Of a stretch of 64,000 nucleotides of DNA, positions 51,883-60,402 are shown one piece after another. Every line of letters starts with the position of its first letter. Within the stretch, counting starts at the first letter, position 1. The stretch spans positions 1 to 64,000 of the forward strand of contig JAGAAX010000062.1 of NCBI GenBank assembly GCA_017614995.1. The letters run 5' to 3'. The translations under genes were made by a program, and so were the position numbers. Source of the stretch: Spirochaetaceae bacterium. Lineage in GTDB: Bacteria > Spirochaetota > Spirochaetia > Treponematales > Treponemataceae. Under the pieces are notes generated by a model. That model was not told the origin of the DNA. It did not search any database and was given only the letters and a program-made list of their open reading frames with translations.

Positions 51883-52281
51883 ATGAAAGAAGTTTTTGAC
51901 TTTATAAAAAAATGCGGAACTTATTATCTTGCAACAGTTGAAGGCGACCAGCCGAGAGTGCGTCCGTTCGGCACAATAGACATTTTTGAGGACAAGCTCT
52001 ACATTCAGACCGGCAAATCAAAGCCTGTCTCAAAACAGATTGGAGTAAACCCAAAAGTTGAATTGAGCTGCTTTGACGGCGCAACCGGCGTATGGCTCAG
52101 ACTTGCCGGCGAGCTTGTAAACGACGACAGAGTTGAAGCCAAAAAGCACATGCTCGACAACTACCCTCATCTTCGCAGCATGTATAATGAAAACGACAGC
52201 AACTCTCAGGTTCTTTACTTTAAAAATGCCACAGCTACTTTTGCAAGCCTCGGCGGCGCACCAAAAGTTGTAAAGTTCTAA
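51883..52281 (+). CDS. pyridoxamine 5'-phosphate oxidase-like (split beta-barrel flavin) protein
   Basis: A 132-residue protein of the PNPOx-like family (YYLATVEGDQPRVRPFGTID ... KPVSKQI). Such short members bind FMN or F420 and act as general flavin oxidoreductases; true PNPOx activity is not implied. GGAGG 5 bp before the ATG at 51883 favours this start over one four codons upstream. It follows the hairpin array and is followed by a terminator. Confidence 0.85.
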   Translation: MKEVFDFIKKCGTYYLATVEGDQPRVRPFGTIDIFEDKLYIQTGKSKPVSKQIGVNPKVELSCFDGATGVWLRLAGELVNDDRVEAKKHMLDNYPHLRSMYNENDSNSQVLYFKNATATFASLGGAPKVVKF

Positions 52282-52298
52282 GCATCTTTTGCACAACG

Positions 52299-52352
52299 GA
52301 ATCTTCTATTGAAAATCTTTGCGTATTTACGCATTTATTTAATAGAAGATTC
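52299..52352. terminator. long hairpin terminator between convergent genes
   Basis: GAATCTTCTATT (52299-52310) pairs perfectly with AATAGAAGATTC (52341-52352), enclosing TGCGTA/TACGCA. Followed by T-rich sequence on the plus strand. It separates the convergent PNPOx-like and helicase genes. Confidence 0.7.
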
Positions 52353-52387
52353 TTATTTCTCCTGTATTACAAACAGTCAAACAATAA

Positions 52388-55273
52388 TTATTTTTCAGGA
52401 GAAAACCCTTTTGAAATTTCTTTTTCTGAAGCAGGTTCTGGAGAAAGTCCATTCATCCGATAATAATCTTCATTCCAGATGATATTGTTGCAACCTTTTC
52501 CATCATATGAATAGTTCGTACATCCCAAAAAAAATCTACCATCTTTTTGTCTTTTTGCAATCAAATATCCATCACACTTGTCGCATTTTTGTACGGCGAG
52601 CTTTCCTGCTTCAATTTTATTTGTCATAAAGTCACAAATTTCAGGATCATTCATACAAATCCATAAATTTAAACCATATGCTGGCTTAATTTTCCTTTGC
52701 AAAGGATAACCACACATTGGACAAAATCTTTTAAAAGCTGTACCACTTTTTATATCTTCACTCCAATCACCTTTGAGAACAACATTCTTATAATCATGCT
52801 TTATTTCTAATAAGAATTCAGATGGATTTTGTTCTGGAGCAATAAAATAAACACGATTTTTAGTACGCGTCATAGCAACATAAAAAAGGCGGCGTTCTTC
52901 AGCAGATTCTATTGAATCATCTCGTTTGACTACATAATTCAAAACAGGATCATCTTCGATTTTAGACGGAAACCCATAAGTTTCATTTTTTCCATTTATT
53001 ATAATAATATTATCATATCCTAGCCCCTTTGATGCATGAGCTGTCATAAATGTTATTTTGAGTTCTGGATACTTTAAACATTTTATTTTACTTCCCAAAT
53101 TTTTATATTCAAAAAGACTGGAATGTTCCAAATTTTTTCCGTCAAATCCGAAACGTCCTAACAACAAAATCTCTTGTTTTTTTGAATCTTTTCCTTCCTG
53201 GTTATTGAATTCAACAATTTGTCCTAAAGCTGCCTCTACAGCTTTAGCAAAATTATATAATGCTCCACTTTCCTTTTTTGCGTTTTTTTCTTTTTTAGTT
53301 GCATCATAAGTATAAATAATTACAGGGTCTTTTATGGTTTTTGGAGATTTAAGGCTTTTTTGAATTTGTGCTGTATTCTTTTGAATGAAATTGCCTGCTA
53401 TATCTATAACTTCTTGTGAATTTCGATAAGTCTTTGTAATTTTTAGAAGTTCGGCATATCCCATGATTTTTTCAAACTGAGTAAATAATGTAATATCAGA
53501 ACCACTAAAAGCATAAATAGATTGCCAGTCATCACCAACTGCGATTATTTTAGCAGATGTAACATCATGTAATGCACCAACCAAATCAAAGCGTTGACGA
53601 GAAATATCTTGATATTCATCAACAATGATATATTTAAAATCAATTTGTTGTTTCAGTGTTTTTGATTCTTTCAATAATTTTGCAGATTTATTTATCATGT
53701 CAGAAAAATCAATTGCATTATATTTATGCAAATATCTCTCATATTCAAGATAACATTCTTTACAAATTCTAAGAAATAATTTTGTACGGACATTATTAGA
53801 TTGTGTTAACCATTCATCAAATTTTTCAACTTCATAACCATTAGTCTTAAAATTTGAAATAAATCTGTCAACAAGATTTATTAATTTTCGTATATACCGA
53901 CTTCCGTCTTGATTTGAAATTTTCTGCATAACTTCTTTATTGTCACGAGGATTCAAAACAAAGCCAGCCCATTCCAATTGTTTTCGTAAATGTTCAAGCA
54001 TCGGAATACCATCATCAAATTCTGAAAAAGTATAAAGAAGCGTTGTCCCATGTTTCTTGTGCAAAGCTACTTTGTCATGTACAGCTTTTTTATATTTTTC
54101 AAGTTCTTCCTGAGAATAACGATTTGAATCACCTGATTGGGTTATTCCAAAATGTTCAATGTATGCATCTTTTCCATTCTGATGAATTATAAAATCTGGT
54201 GTATAAGGCTTTTTTGAATTTTCAATATTGAACTTATATCGTGGTTCATATTCATAATCGATATTATTTAGATACAAAAAGTTGGCAATTCTAACTTCTT
54301 CATACGAACGTAAAATTTCATTTTGGATAGTACGATGTTCTTTCTGTCTATTATTCTTTATTTCAATATTATAATTAACTTCGCCAATCTCACTTTTTAT
54401 TGTAGAAAAATTTGAATTGGCTAGTTTTACATATAATTCTTTTTTATCTTTTGCCTGAACAGGAGCATCAAAATAAGTAGCAAAAAATTGTATTAAATCA
54501 TCAACAAGTTTATGATTCTGCAAGACTGAATCACGAAAATAATCTTCAAGTACAAAATAAAGTTTATCACTTGAAACAATATTTAATTTTTCTTCTGAAT
54601 CTTTATGAAGAATTGCATTCCCTGTTGAATGAAAAGTCGTAATTGGGCAATCAATTTTCAACTGTTTATTGATTTTTTCTTTAAGTTCACCGACAGCTTT
54701 ATTTGTAAATGAAACAACAAGTATTTCCTGCGGTTTGATATTCTGCTTTTCAACAAGATATTTTACTTTTGCAGCAACTGTTGTAGTTTTGCCAGCTCCA
54801 GCTCCTGCAATTACAAGACAATAATCTTCATCTGTCAAAACAACCTTACGTTGATCTTCATCGAGCATGATATTGCTGTCAATTTCATCCAAAATTGTAT
54901 CAAGATATACTTTTTCTGATTCAAGTTTTTGTGAAATAAAAATTTTATTATGGTTGGCAACAAGGTTTTCTATATTTGAATATCTTTCTAAAACGGAAAG
55001 AATTGACTCTGATAGAATTCCATTTTTCTTAGAAAAATCATCAAGAAGTTCATCTTCTTTTAATTTTTTGAAATATGAAACTGTTTCTATATACAATTCA
55101 AATTCTTTGAGATAATCACTTTTCGGAATATAAGCATCATTAGAAAGAAGATTGTCAATAAATTCATTTAATCGACATATCTTCTGCAAATTAGGATTAT
55201 CTGATAAAGAGTTAGAATCCAAAGTTGAGAGTTTGTTAGATTCTTTTCCAAAAATTCTGCTAAGAATAGACAT
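52388..55273 (-). CDS. UvrD/Rep-type helicase (HelIV-like) with embedded nuclease-like domain and zinc fingers
   Basis: A 961-residue superfamily 1 helicase. Walker A AGAGAGKTTT at 156-165; Walker B IIVDEYQDISRQR; motif VGDDWQSIYAFSGSD; C-terminal motif VTMTAHASKGLGYD-like TAHASKGLGYD and FYVAMTRTKN. Between the helicase halves, about 315-430, a PD-(D/E)XK-like element occurs (RSYEEVRIANFLY, EYEP, PYTPDFII, AYIEHFGI). The last ~90 residues carry two topoisomerase-type zinc fingers (CPMCGYPL ... CDKCDGYL ... CNNIIW). It unwinds DNA; the nuclease-like insert suggests repair or phage-DNA processing. The gene is AT-richer than its neighbours, which hints at later acquisition. Confidence 0.88.
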   Translation of the reverse strand: MSILSRIFGKESNKLSTLDSNSLSDNPNLQKICRLNEFIDNLLSNDAYIPKSDYLKEFELYIETVSYFKKLKEDELLDDFSKKNGILSESILSVLERYSNIENLVANHNKIFISQKLESEKVYLDTILDEIDSNIMLDEDQRKVVLTDEDYCLVIAGAGAGKTTTVAAKVKYLVEKQNIKPQEILVVSFTNKAVGELKEKINKQLKIDCPITTFHSTGNAILHKDSEEKLNIVSSDKLYFVLEDYFRDSVLQNHKLVDDLIQFFATYFDAPVQAKDKKELYVKLANSNFSTIKSEIGEVNYNIEIKNNRQKEHRTIQNEILRSYEEVRIANFLYLNNIDYEYEPRYKFNIENSKKPYTPDFIIHQNGKDAYIEHFGITQSGDSNRYSQEELEKYKKAVHDKVALHKKHGTTLLYTFSEFDDGIPMLEHLRKQLEWAGFVLNPRDNKEVMQKISNQDGSRYIRKLINLVDRFISNFKTNGYEVEKFDEWLTQSNNVRTKLFLRICKECYLEYERYLHKYNAIDFSDMINKSAKLLKESKTLKQQIDFKYIIVDEYQDISRQRFDLVGALHDVTSAKIIAVGDDWQSIYAFSGSDITLFTQFEKIMGYAELLKITKTYRNSQEVIDIAGNFIQKNTAQIQKSLKSPKTIKDPVIIYTYDATKKEKNAKKESGALYNFAKAVEAALGQIVEFNNQEGKDSKKQEILLLGRFGFDGKNLEHSSLFEYKNLGSKIKCLKYPELKITFMTAHASKGLGYDNIIIINGKNETYGFPSKIEDDPVLNYVVKRDDSIESAEERRLFYVAMTRTKNRVYFIAPEQNPSEFLLEIKHDYKNVVLKGDWSEDIKSGTAFKRFCPMCGYPLQRKIKPAYGLNLWICMNDPEICDFMTNKIEAGKLAVQKCDKCDGYLIAKRQKDGRFFLGCTNYSYDGKGCNNIIWNEDYYRMNGLSPEPASEKEISKGFSPEK

Positions 55274-55397
55274 TAAAGAGCCCTAGCCAATGATATAGTA
55301 TTTTAACATATGAATAATTTTTTTTGAAGAAGGTTTGTAAATTCAACATTTTGAATAACATCAAAAACATCAGCTTTAAAAACACCGCTAATAGCGC

Positions 55398-55403
55398 TAT
55401 AAT
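55398..55403 (+). promoter_or_regulatory. candidate -10 of the glycosyltransferase gene
   Basis: TATAAT 28 bp before the ATG at 55432, with only a weak -35 (TTTAAA, 17 bp upstream). It supports the start at 55432 rather than the frame opening at 55324. Confidence 0.45.
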
Positions 55404-55431
55404 CAAGAAAACGTCCGGAGTGCATGAGTAT

Positions 55432-56631
55432 ATGAAAATAGCATTATTCACAATGGGAACGCGGGGCGATGTTCAGCCTTATATTTATCTTGCAAAAGCC
55501 TTGAACAAGAACGGGCACACCACAACTATCGGCTCACACCCGTGCTGGAGGAAACTTGTGGAAGAGGCCGGTGTCAATTTTGCGCCGATCGGGCCGGATA
55601 TTGATATTGAACTTGAAACTTCTATTATCCGCGGAAAAAATTCAAATGCTGTTATAAGCCTTCTGAAAACAATGAACTTTGTTTTCAAAATTATTGAAAA
55701 TTCTTCCAATGAAATATACGAAAATTGCAAAGGCAACGACTTAATTATTGTTTCACATTCACAGATGGGTGCAGCAGAAGCCGAAGCTCTGAAAATTCCG
55801 GCGGTAAATGTAACGCTTCAGACAGAGATGATTCCGCGCAAATTGAAAGAGCCGACTTTCGGGGAAAAAATGTTCAATTTTTTTGTCAGCCCTAAAATCA
55901 CAAAGCCGTACAACAAGATAAGAAAGCTCTACAACCTGCCGATGCTCAAGAATTCTTCTGAACTTATTTCAGGCAGAATCAATCTTATTCCTGTCAGCAA
56001 ATATGTAATAGAACGCAATAAATATTGGGAAGACAAAAACATACTTACAGGCTACTGGTACGAAGATGCTGCTTATGAGCCGCCTGCCGAACTTGCGGAA
56101 TTCCTTGCAAATGGCGAAAAGCCCATTATTCTTGCGCTTGGTGCAATGTCTTTTGAAGAAAAAGCCGACAAAGCAAAACTGGATTTATTCGTGAATGCAT
56201 TCAAAAAAACTGGAAAACGCGCAATCATTCAAGGTTTTCAGAAAACTATTAAAGATTATCAACTTCCAGACACAATGATTGCATGCGGTTCAGTTCCGCA
56301 TAGCTGGCTTTTCAAGCAAGGTTACGCCGCAATTCATCACTGCGGTTTTGGCACTGCGTCTGCCGCCATGATTTACGGCATTCCTTCCATTCCTGTGCCG
56401 TTCATTCTTGACCAGACGGGCTTTGCAATGCAGCTTGAACAAAAAAATGTTGCCGTAAAGCAGATTAAGTCAAAAGACTTAAGCGAAGAACGGCTTATAG
56501 AAGCCATCAAAGAGCTTGATGCAAATTATGAGACTTTATCGCAGGCGTCAAAAGCTTTGTCCGAAAAGCTTCAGTCAGAGTACGGTCTTGAAACAGCCGT
56601 CACCATGATTGAAAAGTGCATTCAAGCCTGA
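55432..56631 (+). CDS. UGT-type (GT1) glycosyltransferase
   Basis: A 399-residue GT-B fold enzyme. The N-terminus MKIALFTMGTRGDVQPYIYL and the nucleotide-sugar site HHCGFGTASAAMIYGIPSIP near residue 305 mark the MGT/UGT family that glycosylates lipids, sterols or macrolides. DQ in FILDQTGFA is the usual sugar-contacting pair. Start chosen at 55432, where the family begins. Acceptor unknown. Divergent from the helicase. Confidence 0.9.
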   Translation: MKIALFTMGTRGDVQPYIYLAKALNKNGHTTTIGSHPCWRKLVEEAGVNFAPIGPDIDIELETSIIRGKNSNAVISLLKTMNFVFKIIENSSNEIYENCKGNDLIIVSHSQMGAAEAEALKIPAVNVTLQTEMIPRKLKEPTFGEKMFNFFVSPKITKPYNKIRKLYNLPMLKNSSELISGRINLIPVSKYVIERNKYWEDKNILTGYWYEDAAYEPPAELAEFLANGEKPIILALGAMSFEEKADKAKLDLFVNAFKKTGKRAIIQGFQKTIKDYQLPDTMIACGSVPHSWLFKQGYAAIHHCGFGTASAAMIYGIPSIPVPFILDQTGFAMQLEQKNVAVKQIKSKDLSEERLIEAIKELDANYETLSQASKALSEKLQSEYGLETAVTMIEKCIQA

Positions 56632-56637
56632 TTAGAG

Positions 56638-56666
56638 TTGACAAAAGCGTTATAAAGCAATATTTT
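56638..56666 (+). promoter_or_regulatory. sigma-70 promoter of mgtE
   Basis: TTGACA (56638-56643), 17-bp spacer, TATTTT (56661-56666). Transcription would begin near 56673 and run through the structured leader. Confidence 0.75.
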
Positions 56667-56702
56667 CTAAACGAAAGTTTTTCTTATTTATCTTGTCTTT
56701 TT

Positions 56703-56816
56703 AGGAGGAAGCTTTGTCCGATAGCAGTACGTGCAGCCCGTATTTATGTCAAAATGGAATTAAGCTTTCTCCTGGTCTTAATTTCTAGCATTTCTTGACC
56801 ATACGGGTTCCTTTTT
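56703..56816 (+). promoter_or_regulatory. mgtE leader with mutually exclusive stems (attenuator; possibly M-box-like)
   Basis: AGGAGGAAGCTT (56703-56714) can pair over 12 bp (one G-U) with AAGCTTTCTCCT (56762-56773). CCCGTAT (56737-56743) plus GTCAA (56748-56752) can pair with TTGAC (56795-56799) and ATACGGG (56801-56807), followed at once by TTCCTTTTT. The two pairings interleave and cannot coexist: the second is terminator-like, the first would be the antiterminator. GCCCGTATTTATGTC and GACCATACGGGT recall the core of Mg2+ M-box riboswitches, but the rest of that consensus is missing. Confidence 0.6.
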
Positions 56817-56852
56817 AATTATTCTCACATTTTTCAATTAAAGGACTTATTT

Positions 56853-58232
56853 ATGGTAGATTTGAAAGTTACATTTGAAAAAACTCTTGATAAATTATTG
56901 GAAGAAAAAAAATACCTGACCGTCAAAAATATTCTTGCGACAATGGCAGGCGAGGACGTTGCAGCAATTATTCAGGAACTGCCCGAAAAGACAGGCCCGC
57001 TCATCTTCAGACTGCTGCCAAAAGAAATTGCGTCAGACGCTTTTATCGAAATGGAAAGCGACTATCAGGAAAAGCTTATAAAGGGCTTTTCTGACTCGGA
57101 ACTGACTGAAATTCTTGACGAGCTTTATGTAAACGAGGCGGTTGATATTGTCGAAGAAATGCCCGCCAATGTCGTTGAGCGCATTCTCTCGCATGTTGAT
57201 TCAGAAAAGCGCAAGGCCATAAACCAGATTCTGCAATACCCGGAAAATTCTGCCGGTTCAATAATGACCACAGAATACATTTCGCTAAGGCTCGGCACAA
57301 CAGTCGGTCAGGCGATAAGCCTTATCCGAAAAAACGGAATTGACAAAAAGTCTTTTTACACATGCTACGTTACAAAAGACAAAAAGCTTATCGGGCGTCT
57401 TTCGGTCAAAGACCTGCTGCTCTCTAAAGACGACGACATGCTGATTGACGACATAATGAAGACCAACGTTATCTCGGTGAATACGCACGCTGACCAGGAA
57501 GAAGTTGCGCAAATCTTTTCAAAGTATAACTTTATGGCTCTTCCTGTTGTCGATAAAGAAGAGCGCATGGTCGGTATCATTACATTTGACGACGCTATCG
57601 AAGTTATTGAGGACGTAAACACAGAAGACATCGAAATCATGGGTGGTATGACCCCGAGCGACAAGACTTACCTGCGCGCAAGTCCGTTCAACCTGTTCAA
57701 GCACAGAATCGGCTGGCTCATGCTTTTGATGGTCAGTGCAACTTTTACAGGCATAATCATCACAAATTTTGAGAACGCGCTCGCAATTCAGGTTGTGCTT
57801 ACGGCGTTTATCCCGATGCTTATGGACACAGGCGGAAATTCAGGCTCGCAGTCATCAGTAACTGTAATCCGCTCAATCTCGTTGGGCGAGCTTGATTTCA
57901 GCGATTTAGGTGCTGTTATATGGAAGGAAATTAGAACAGCGTTTTTGTGCGGCGTATGTCTTGCGGCTGTCTGCTTTGCAAAGCTCATGCTTATAGACAG
58001 GTTTCTGCTCGGCAACGAGGACGTAACACTGCCGGTCTGCGCGGTTGTCTGCTTTACGATGTGCGTCACTGTGCTTGTGGCAAAGGTAATCGGCTGTACA
58101 CTGCCGCTCTGCGCTAAAAAGCTCGGCTTTGACCCGGCTGTAATGGCGAGCCCTTTCATCACCACAATCGTAGACGCGCTTTCGCTTCTTGTATATTTCA
58201 GTATTGCAAAGGCATTGCTTGGTTTAGGCTGA
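56853..58232 (+). CDS. mgtE: magnesium transporter MgtE
   Basis: A 459-residue Mg2+ channel/transporter: N domain (1-135, helical superhelix), two CBS domains (about 140-265, including VAQIFSKYNFMALPVVDKE) that sense cytosolic Mg2+, and five membrane helices (about 290-455) with the pore signature DTGGNSGSQSS. Normal length and order. AAAGGA before the ATG. It stands behind a promoter and the structured leader at 56703-56816, so its expression is likely controlled by Mg2+ or another signal. Confidence 0.95.
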   Translation: MVDLKVTFEKTLDKLLEEKKYLTVKNILATMAGEDVAAIIQELPEKTGPLIFRLLPKEIASDAFIEMESDYQEKLIKGFSDSELTEILDELYVNEAVDIVEEMPANVVERILSHVDSEKRKAINQILQYPENSAGSIMTTEYISLRLGTTVGQAISLIRKNGIDKKSFYTCYVTKDKKLIGRLSVKDLLLSKDDDMLIDDIMKTNVISVNTHADQEEVAQIFSKYNFMALPVVDKEERMVGIITFDDAIEVIEDVNTEDIEIMGGMTPSDKTYLRASPFNLFKHRIGWLMLLMVSATFTGIIITNFENALAIQVVLTAFIPMLMDTGGNSGSQSSVTVIRSISLGELDFSDLGAVIWKEIRTAFLCGVCLAAVCFAKLMLIDRFLLGNEDVTLPVCAVVCFTMCVTVLVAKVIGCTLPLCAKKLGFDPAVMASPFITTIVDALSLLVYFSIAKALLGLG

Positions 58233-58257
58233 ACGCACTGTGGCGCGTGCTTTGAGA

Positions 58258-58291
58258 TTGTAAACCTTGTTATTGACATTTAAGTTTACAA
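58258..58291 (+). promoter_or_regulatory. BirA operator and promoter of bioYMN
   Basis: TTGTAAACC (58258-58266), 16 bp, AGTTTACAA (58283-58291) is the canonical biotin-repressor site (TTGTAAACC-N16-GGTTTACAA with one change). TTGACA (58274-58279) lies inside it and TAAATT follows after 18 bp, so a bound repressor would cover the promoter. BirA itself is encoded at 60397-61410. Confidence 0.88.
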
Positions 58292-58308
58292 TATGCTAAA
58301 TTCCACGC

Positions 58309-58935
58309 ATGAAAAACACGAAAACTCTAAAAATCGCTTTTATCGCAATGTTTGCGGCAATAATCTCTTTCAGCGGATTTATCAAGATTCCGCTCGGGCC
58401 AATTCCTATTGTGCTTCAGAATGTGTTCTGCATTCTTTGCGCTGTTCTTCTCGGCGGAATTTCTGCCGGTGCGCCGGTGCTTCTATTCCTTATGGCAGGC
58501 TTAATCGGGCTGCCGGTTTATTCTGGCGGAACAAGCGGAATCGCTGTCTGGGCAGGGCCTACAGGCGGCTTTCTCTTCGGTTATCTGTTTGGCGCAGTTG
58601 TGGCAGGCTTAATTGCAGGCAAGCCGGGCGTATTTGAAAAAAAGCTTTCGGCGGCGCTTGTGCTTAAAATTACAGCCGCCGTTCTTGCCGGAATGGTAAT
58701 CTTGTATATTCCGGGCGTACTTCACTTTGCAAAGTGGGCTGAAATTTACTCGAAAGTTCCCGAAGGAAAAAGCGTAATCGCCTACACGCTCGCCGCCTGC
58801 GTCATTCCGTATATTCCGGGCGATTTAATCAAATGCGCCATCGCAATTCCGGTTGCATTAAAAGTGCGCCCTGTTCTTGCGCAATATTTATACGCTGATG
58901 CAAAACCGGAAGCTTCAAATGATAAAGATAAATAA
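58309..58935 (+). CDS. bioY: biotin ECF transporter substrate-binding component BioY
   Basis: A 208-residue membrane protein with six helices and the BioY signature IPLGPIPIVLQNVF, then AVLLGGISAGAPVLLFL and GPTGGFLFGY. It binds biotin with high affinity. It is followed by the ATPase and T-component genes: the bioM ATG lies inside the end of bioY (17-bp overlap). Confidence 0.95.
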   Translation: MKNTKTLKIAFIAMFAAIISFSGFIKIPLGPIPIVLQNVFCILCAVLLGGISAGAPVLLFLMAGLIGLPVYSGGTSGIAVWAGPTGGFLFGYLFGAVVAGLIAGKPGVFEKKLSAALVLKITAAVLAGMVILYIPGVLHFAKWAEIYSKVPEGKSVIAYTLAACVIPYIPGDLIKCAIAIPVALKVRPVLAQYLYADAKPEASNDKDK

Positions 58936-59635
58936 CCTGAACAAAAGTTTTGTCACCGCCGAAGGCAGACATGAAGTGCTTAAAAACGTCTCTCTTTCCA
59001 TTCTAGACGGAAGCTGCACGATAATCGGCGGCGAGAACGGTTCAGGCAAAAGCGTTTTAATGTCTATAATTGCAGGGCTAGAAGAAGCAGATTCCGGCAA
59101 GATTGAATGTAAAGGCCGCCCGGGGCTTGTGTTTCAAGAAGCCGAGACGCAGATTCTCGGCGAGACACCGCGCGAGGACATTGCTTTCGGGCCGAAAAAC
59201 CTCGGTTTTAAGCCTGAACAGACAAAAAATGCTGTTAATGACGCGCTTTTAAAGACCGGGCTTGCAGCTAAGGCAGACTACCCTTCACGCTTTTTGTCGG
59301 GCGGCGAAAAACGCAGGCTTGCCGTTGCGTGCATGATTGCGATGAATCTGCCGGTTATAATTCTTGATGAGCCTTATGCAAACCTTGACTACACAGGCGT
59401 AAGGCAGGTGAACGCGCTTATAAAAACGCTCAAAGCTGACGGCAAAACAGTTGTAATTCTTACGCACGAAATAGAAAAGTGCCTTGCGCTTGCTGATGAT
59501 TTTATAGTTCTGTTCCGCGGCGAGATTGTCTTTCAGGGCAAGCCGGAAACTGCATTGAGCCAAAACCTTGAACAATGGAACATACGCAATCCGCTTAATT
59601 CTTATAGGGAATTAAAAGACCTTGTCTGGGAATAA
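58919..59635 (+). CDS. bioM: biotin ECF transporter ATPase BioM
   Basis: A 238-residue ECF-type ATPase: Walker A GGENGSGKS at 37-45, Q-loop LVFQEAETQ, signature LSGGEKRR, Walker B VIILDEPYANLD. The Q-loop and LSGGEKRR are typical of BioM/CbiO. ATG at 58919 follows GGAAG; the frame extends further upstream inside bioY. Confidence 0.92.
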   Translation: MIKINNLNKSFVTAEGRHEVLKNVSLSILDGSCTIIGGENGSGKSVLMSIIAGLEEADSGKIECKGRPGLVFQEAETQILGETPREDIAFGPKNLGFKPEQTKNAVNDALLKTGLAAKADYPSRFLSGGEKRRLAVACMIAMNLPVIILDEPYANLDYTGVRQVNALIKTLKADGKTVVILTHEIEKCLALADDFIVLFRGEIVFQGKPETALSQNLEQWNIRNPLNSYRELKDLVWE

Positions 59636-59655
59636 TCTGAAACAGGCAGAAACTG

Positions 59656-60327
59656 ATGAAGCAGAAATATTCGCTATTTGCATATAAAAACGGAAACTCT
59701 TTTTTGCACAAATGCCCCGCATGGATAAAGCTGCTTTTCATTCCGACAGCAGGCATTCTGCTTCTTCTGGCGAAGTGGCAGTTTGTGCCCGCCGCAATTT
59801 TCTGCCTTTCGGTCTTGGGCTTTATGGTGAAAATTTCTGCGCGCGAACAGTTTTGCGACTTAAAGCCAATTTTCTTTTATGCGGTGCTGCTTTTTGTGTT
59901 TGAGCTTTTTATGCTAGATTACAAAAGCTTTAGCGCATTAAAAGCTTCATTTGCCGAAGTCTTTTCGTGGCAAAACCAAAAAGAGACGGTTTTCTTTCTA
60001 TTAAAATTGACCGCCGTAATGCAGTGTGCATCGCTTCTTTTTAAAACTTCAACTTCACTTGAAGTCCGCGAAGGCATTTTTTTGATTGAAACTAAAATCA
60101 GAGCCGCTCTTCATCTGAAAAATGCAAACACTTTTTCGGAAATGCTTTTTATGTTTTTGAACTTTATCCCGATGATTGCGGTTATCTGGGCGCAGCTTAA
60201 AAGAGCGTGGCTTGCGCGCGGCGGAAAAAACAGCATAAAAATGTATGTGTCGCTTCTTCCGGTGCTGTTTTTCGTCTCAATGGAAAAAGCCTGGAACATG
60301 TCGCGCGCAATCAGCATCAGAAAGTAG
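59656..60327 (+). CDS. bioN: biotin ECF transporter T component BioN
   Basis: A 223-residue EcfT-type membrane protein with four to five helices. The coupling motifs for the ATPase are AWLARGG and the helix around it (IWAQLKRAWLARGG). It is 20 bp after bioM. Together, BioYMN form a dedicated biotin importer regulated by BirA. Confidence 0.88.
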   Translation: MKQKYSLFAYKNGNSFLHKCPAWIKLLFIPTAGILLLLAKWQFVPAAIFCLSVLGFMVKISAREQFCDLKPIFFYAVLLFVFELFMLDYKSFSALKASFAEVFSWQNQKETVFFLLKLTAVMQCASLLFKTSTSLEVREGIFLIETKIRAALHLKNANTFSEMLFMFLNFIPMIAVIWAQLKRAWLARGGKNSIKMYVSLLPVLFFVSMEKAWNMSRAISIRK

Positions 60328-60344
60328 CAGCGCAAGACGGCAGA

Positions 60345-60402
60345 CCCTGAAACAAGTTCAGGGTGACCGCATGTCATTCCGAACTTGTTTCGGAATCTAC
60401 TG
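60345..60402. repeat. two adjacent palindromes between bioN and birA
   Basis: ACCCTGAA-acaag-TTCAGGGT and ATTCCGAA-cttgt-TTCGGAAT, back to back between convergent genes. This GTCATTCCGAACTTGTTTCGG-type sequence is a dispersed intergenic repeat in many bacteria and may serve as a weak bidirectional terminator. Confidence 0.6.

Noticed and set aside
56700-56830. Canonical M-box riboswitch before mgtE
   Set aside because: Only the GCCC...ATGTC and GAC...GGGT parts fit; the 5' GTTAGGTGAGGCTCCT block and 3' elements are missing, so only a likeness is reported.
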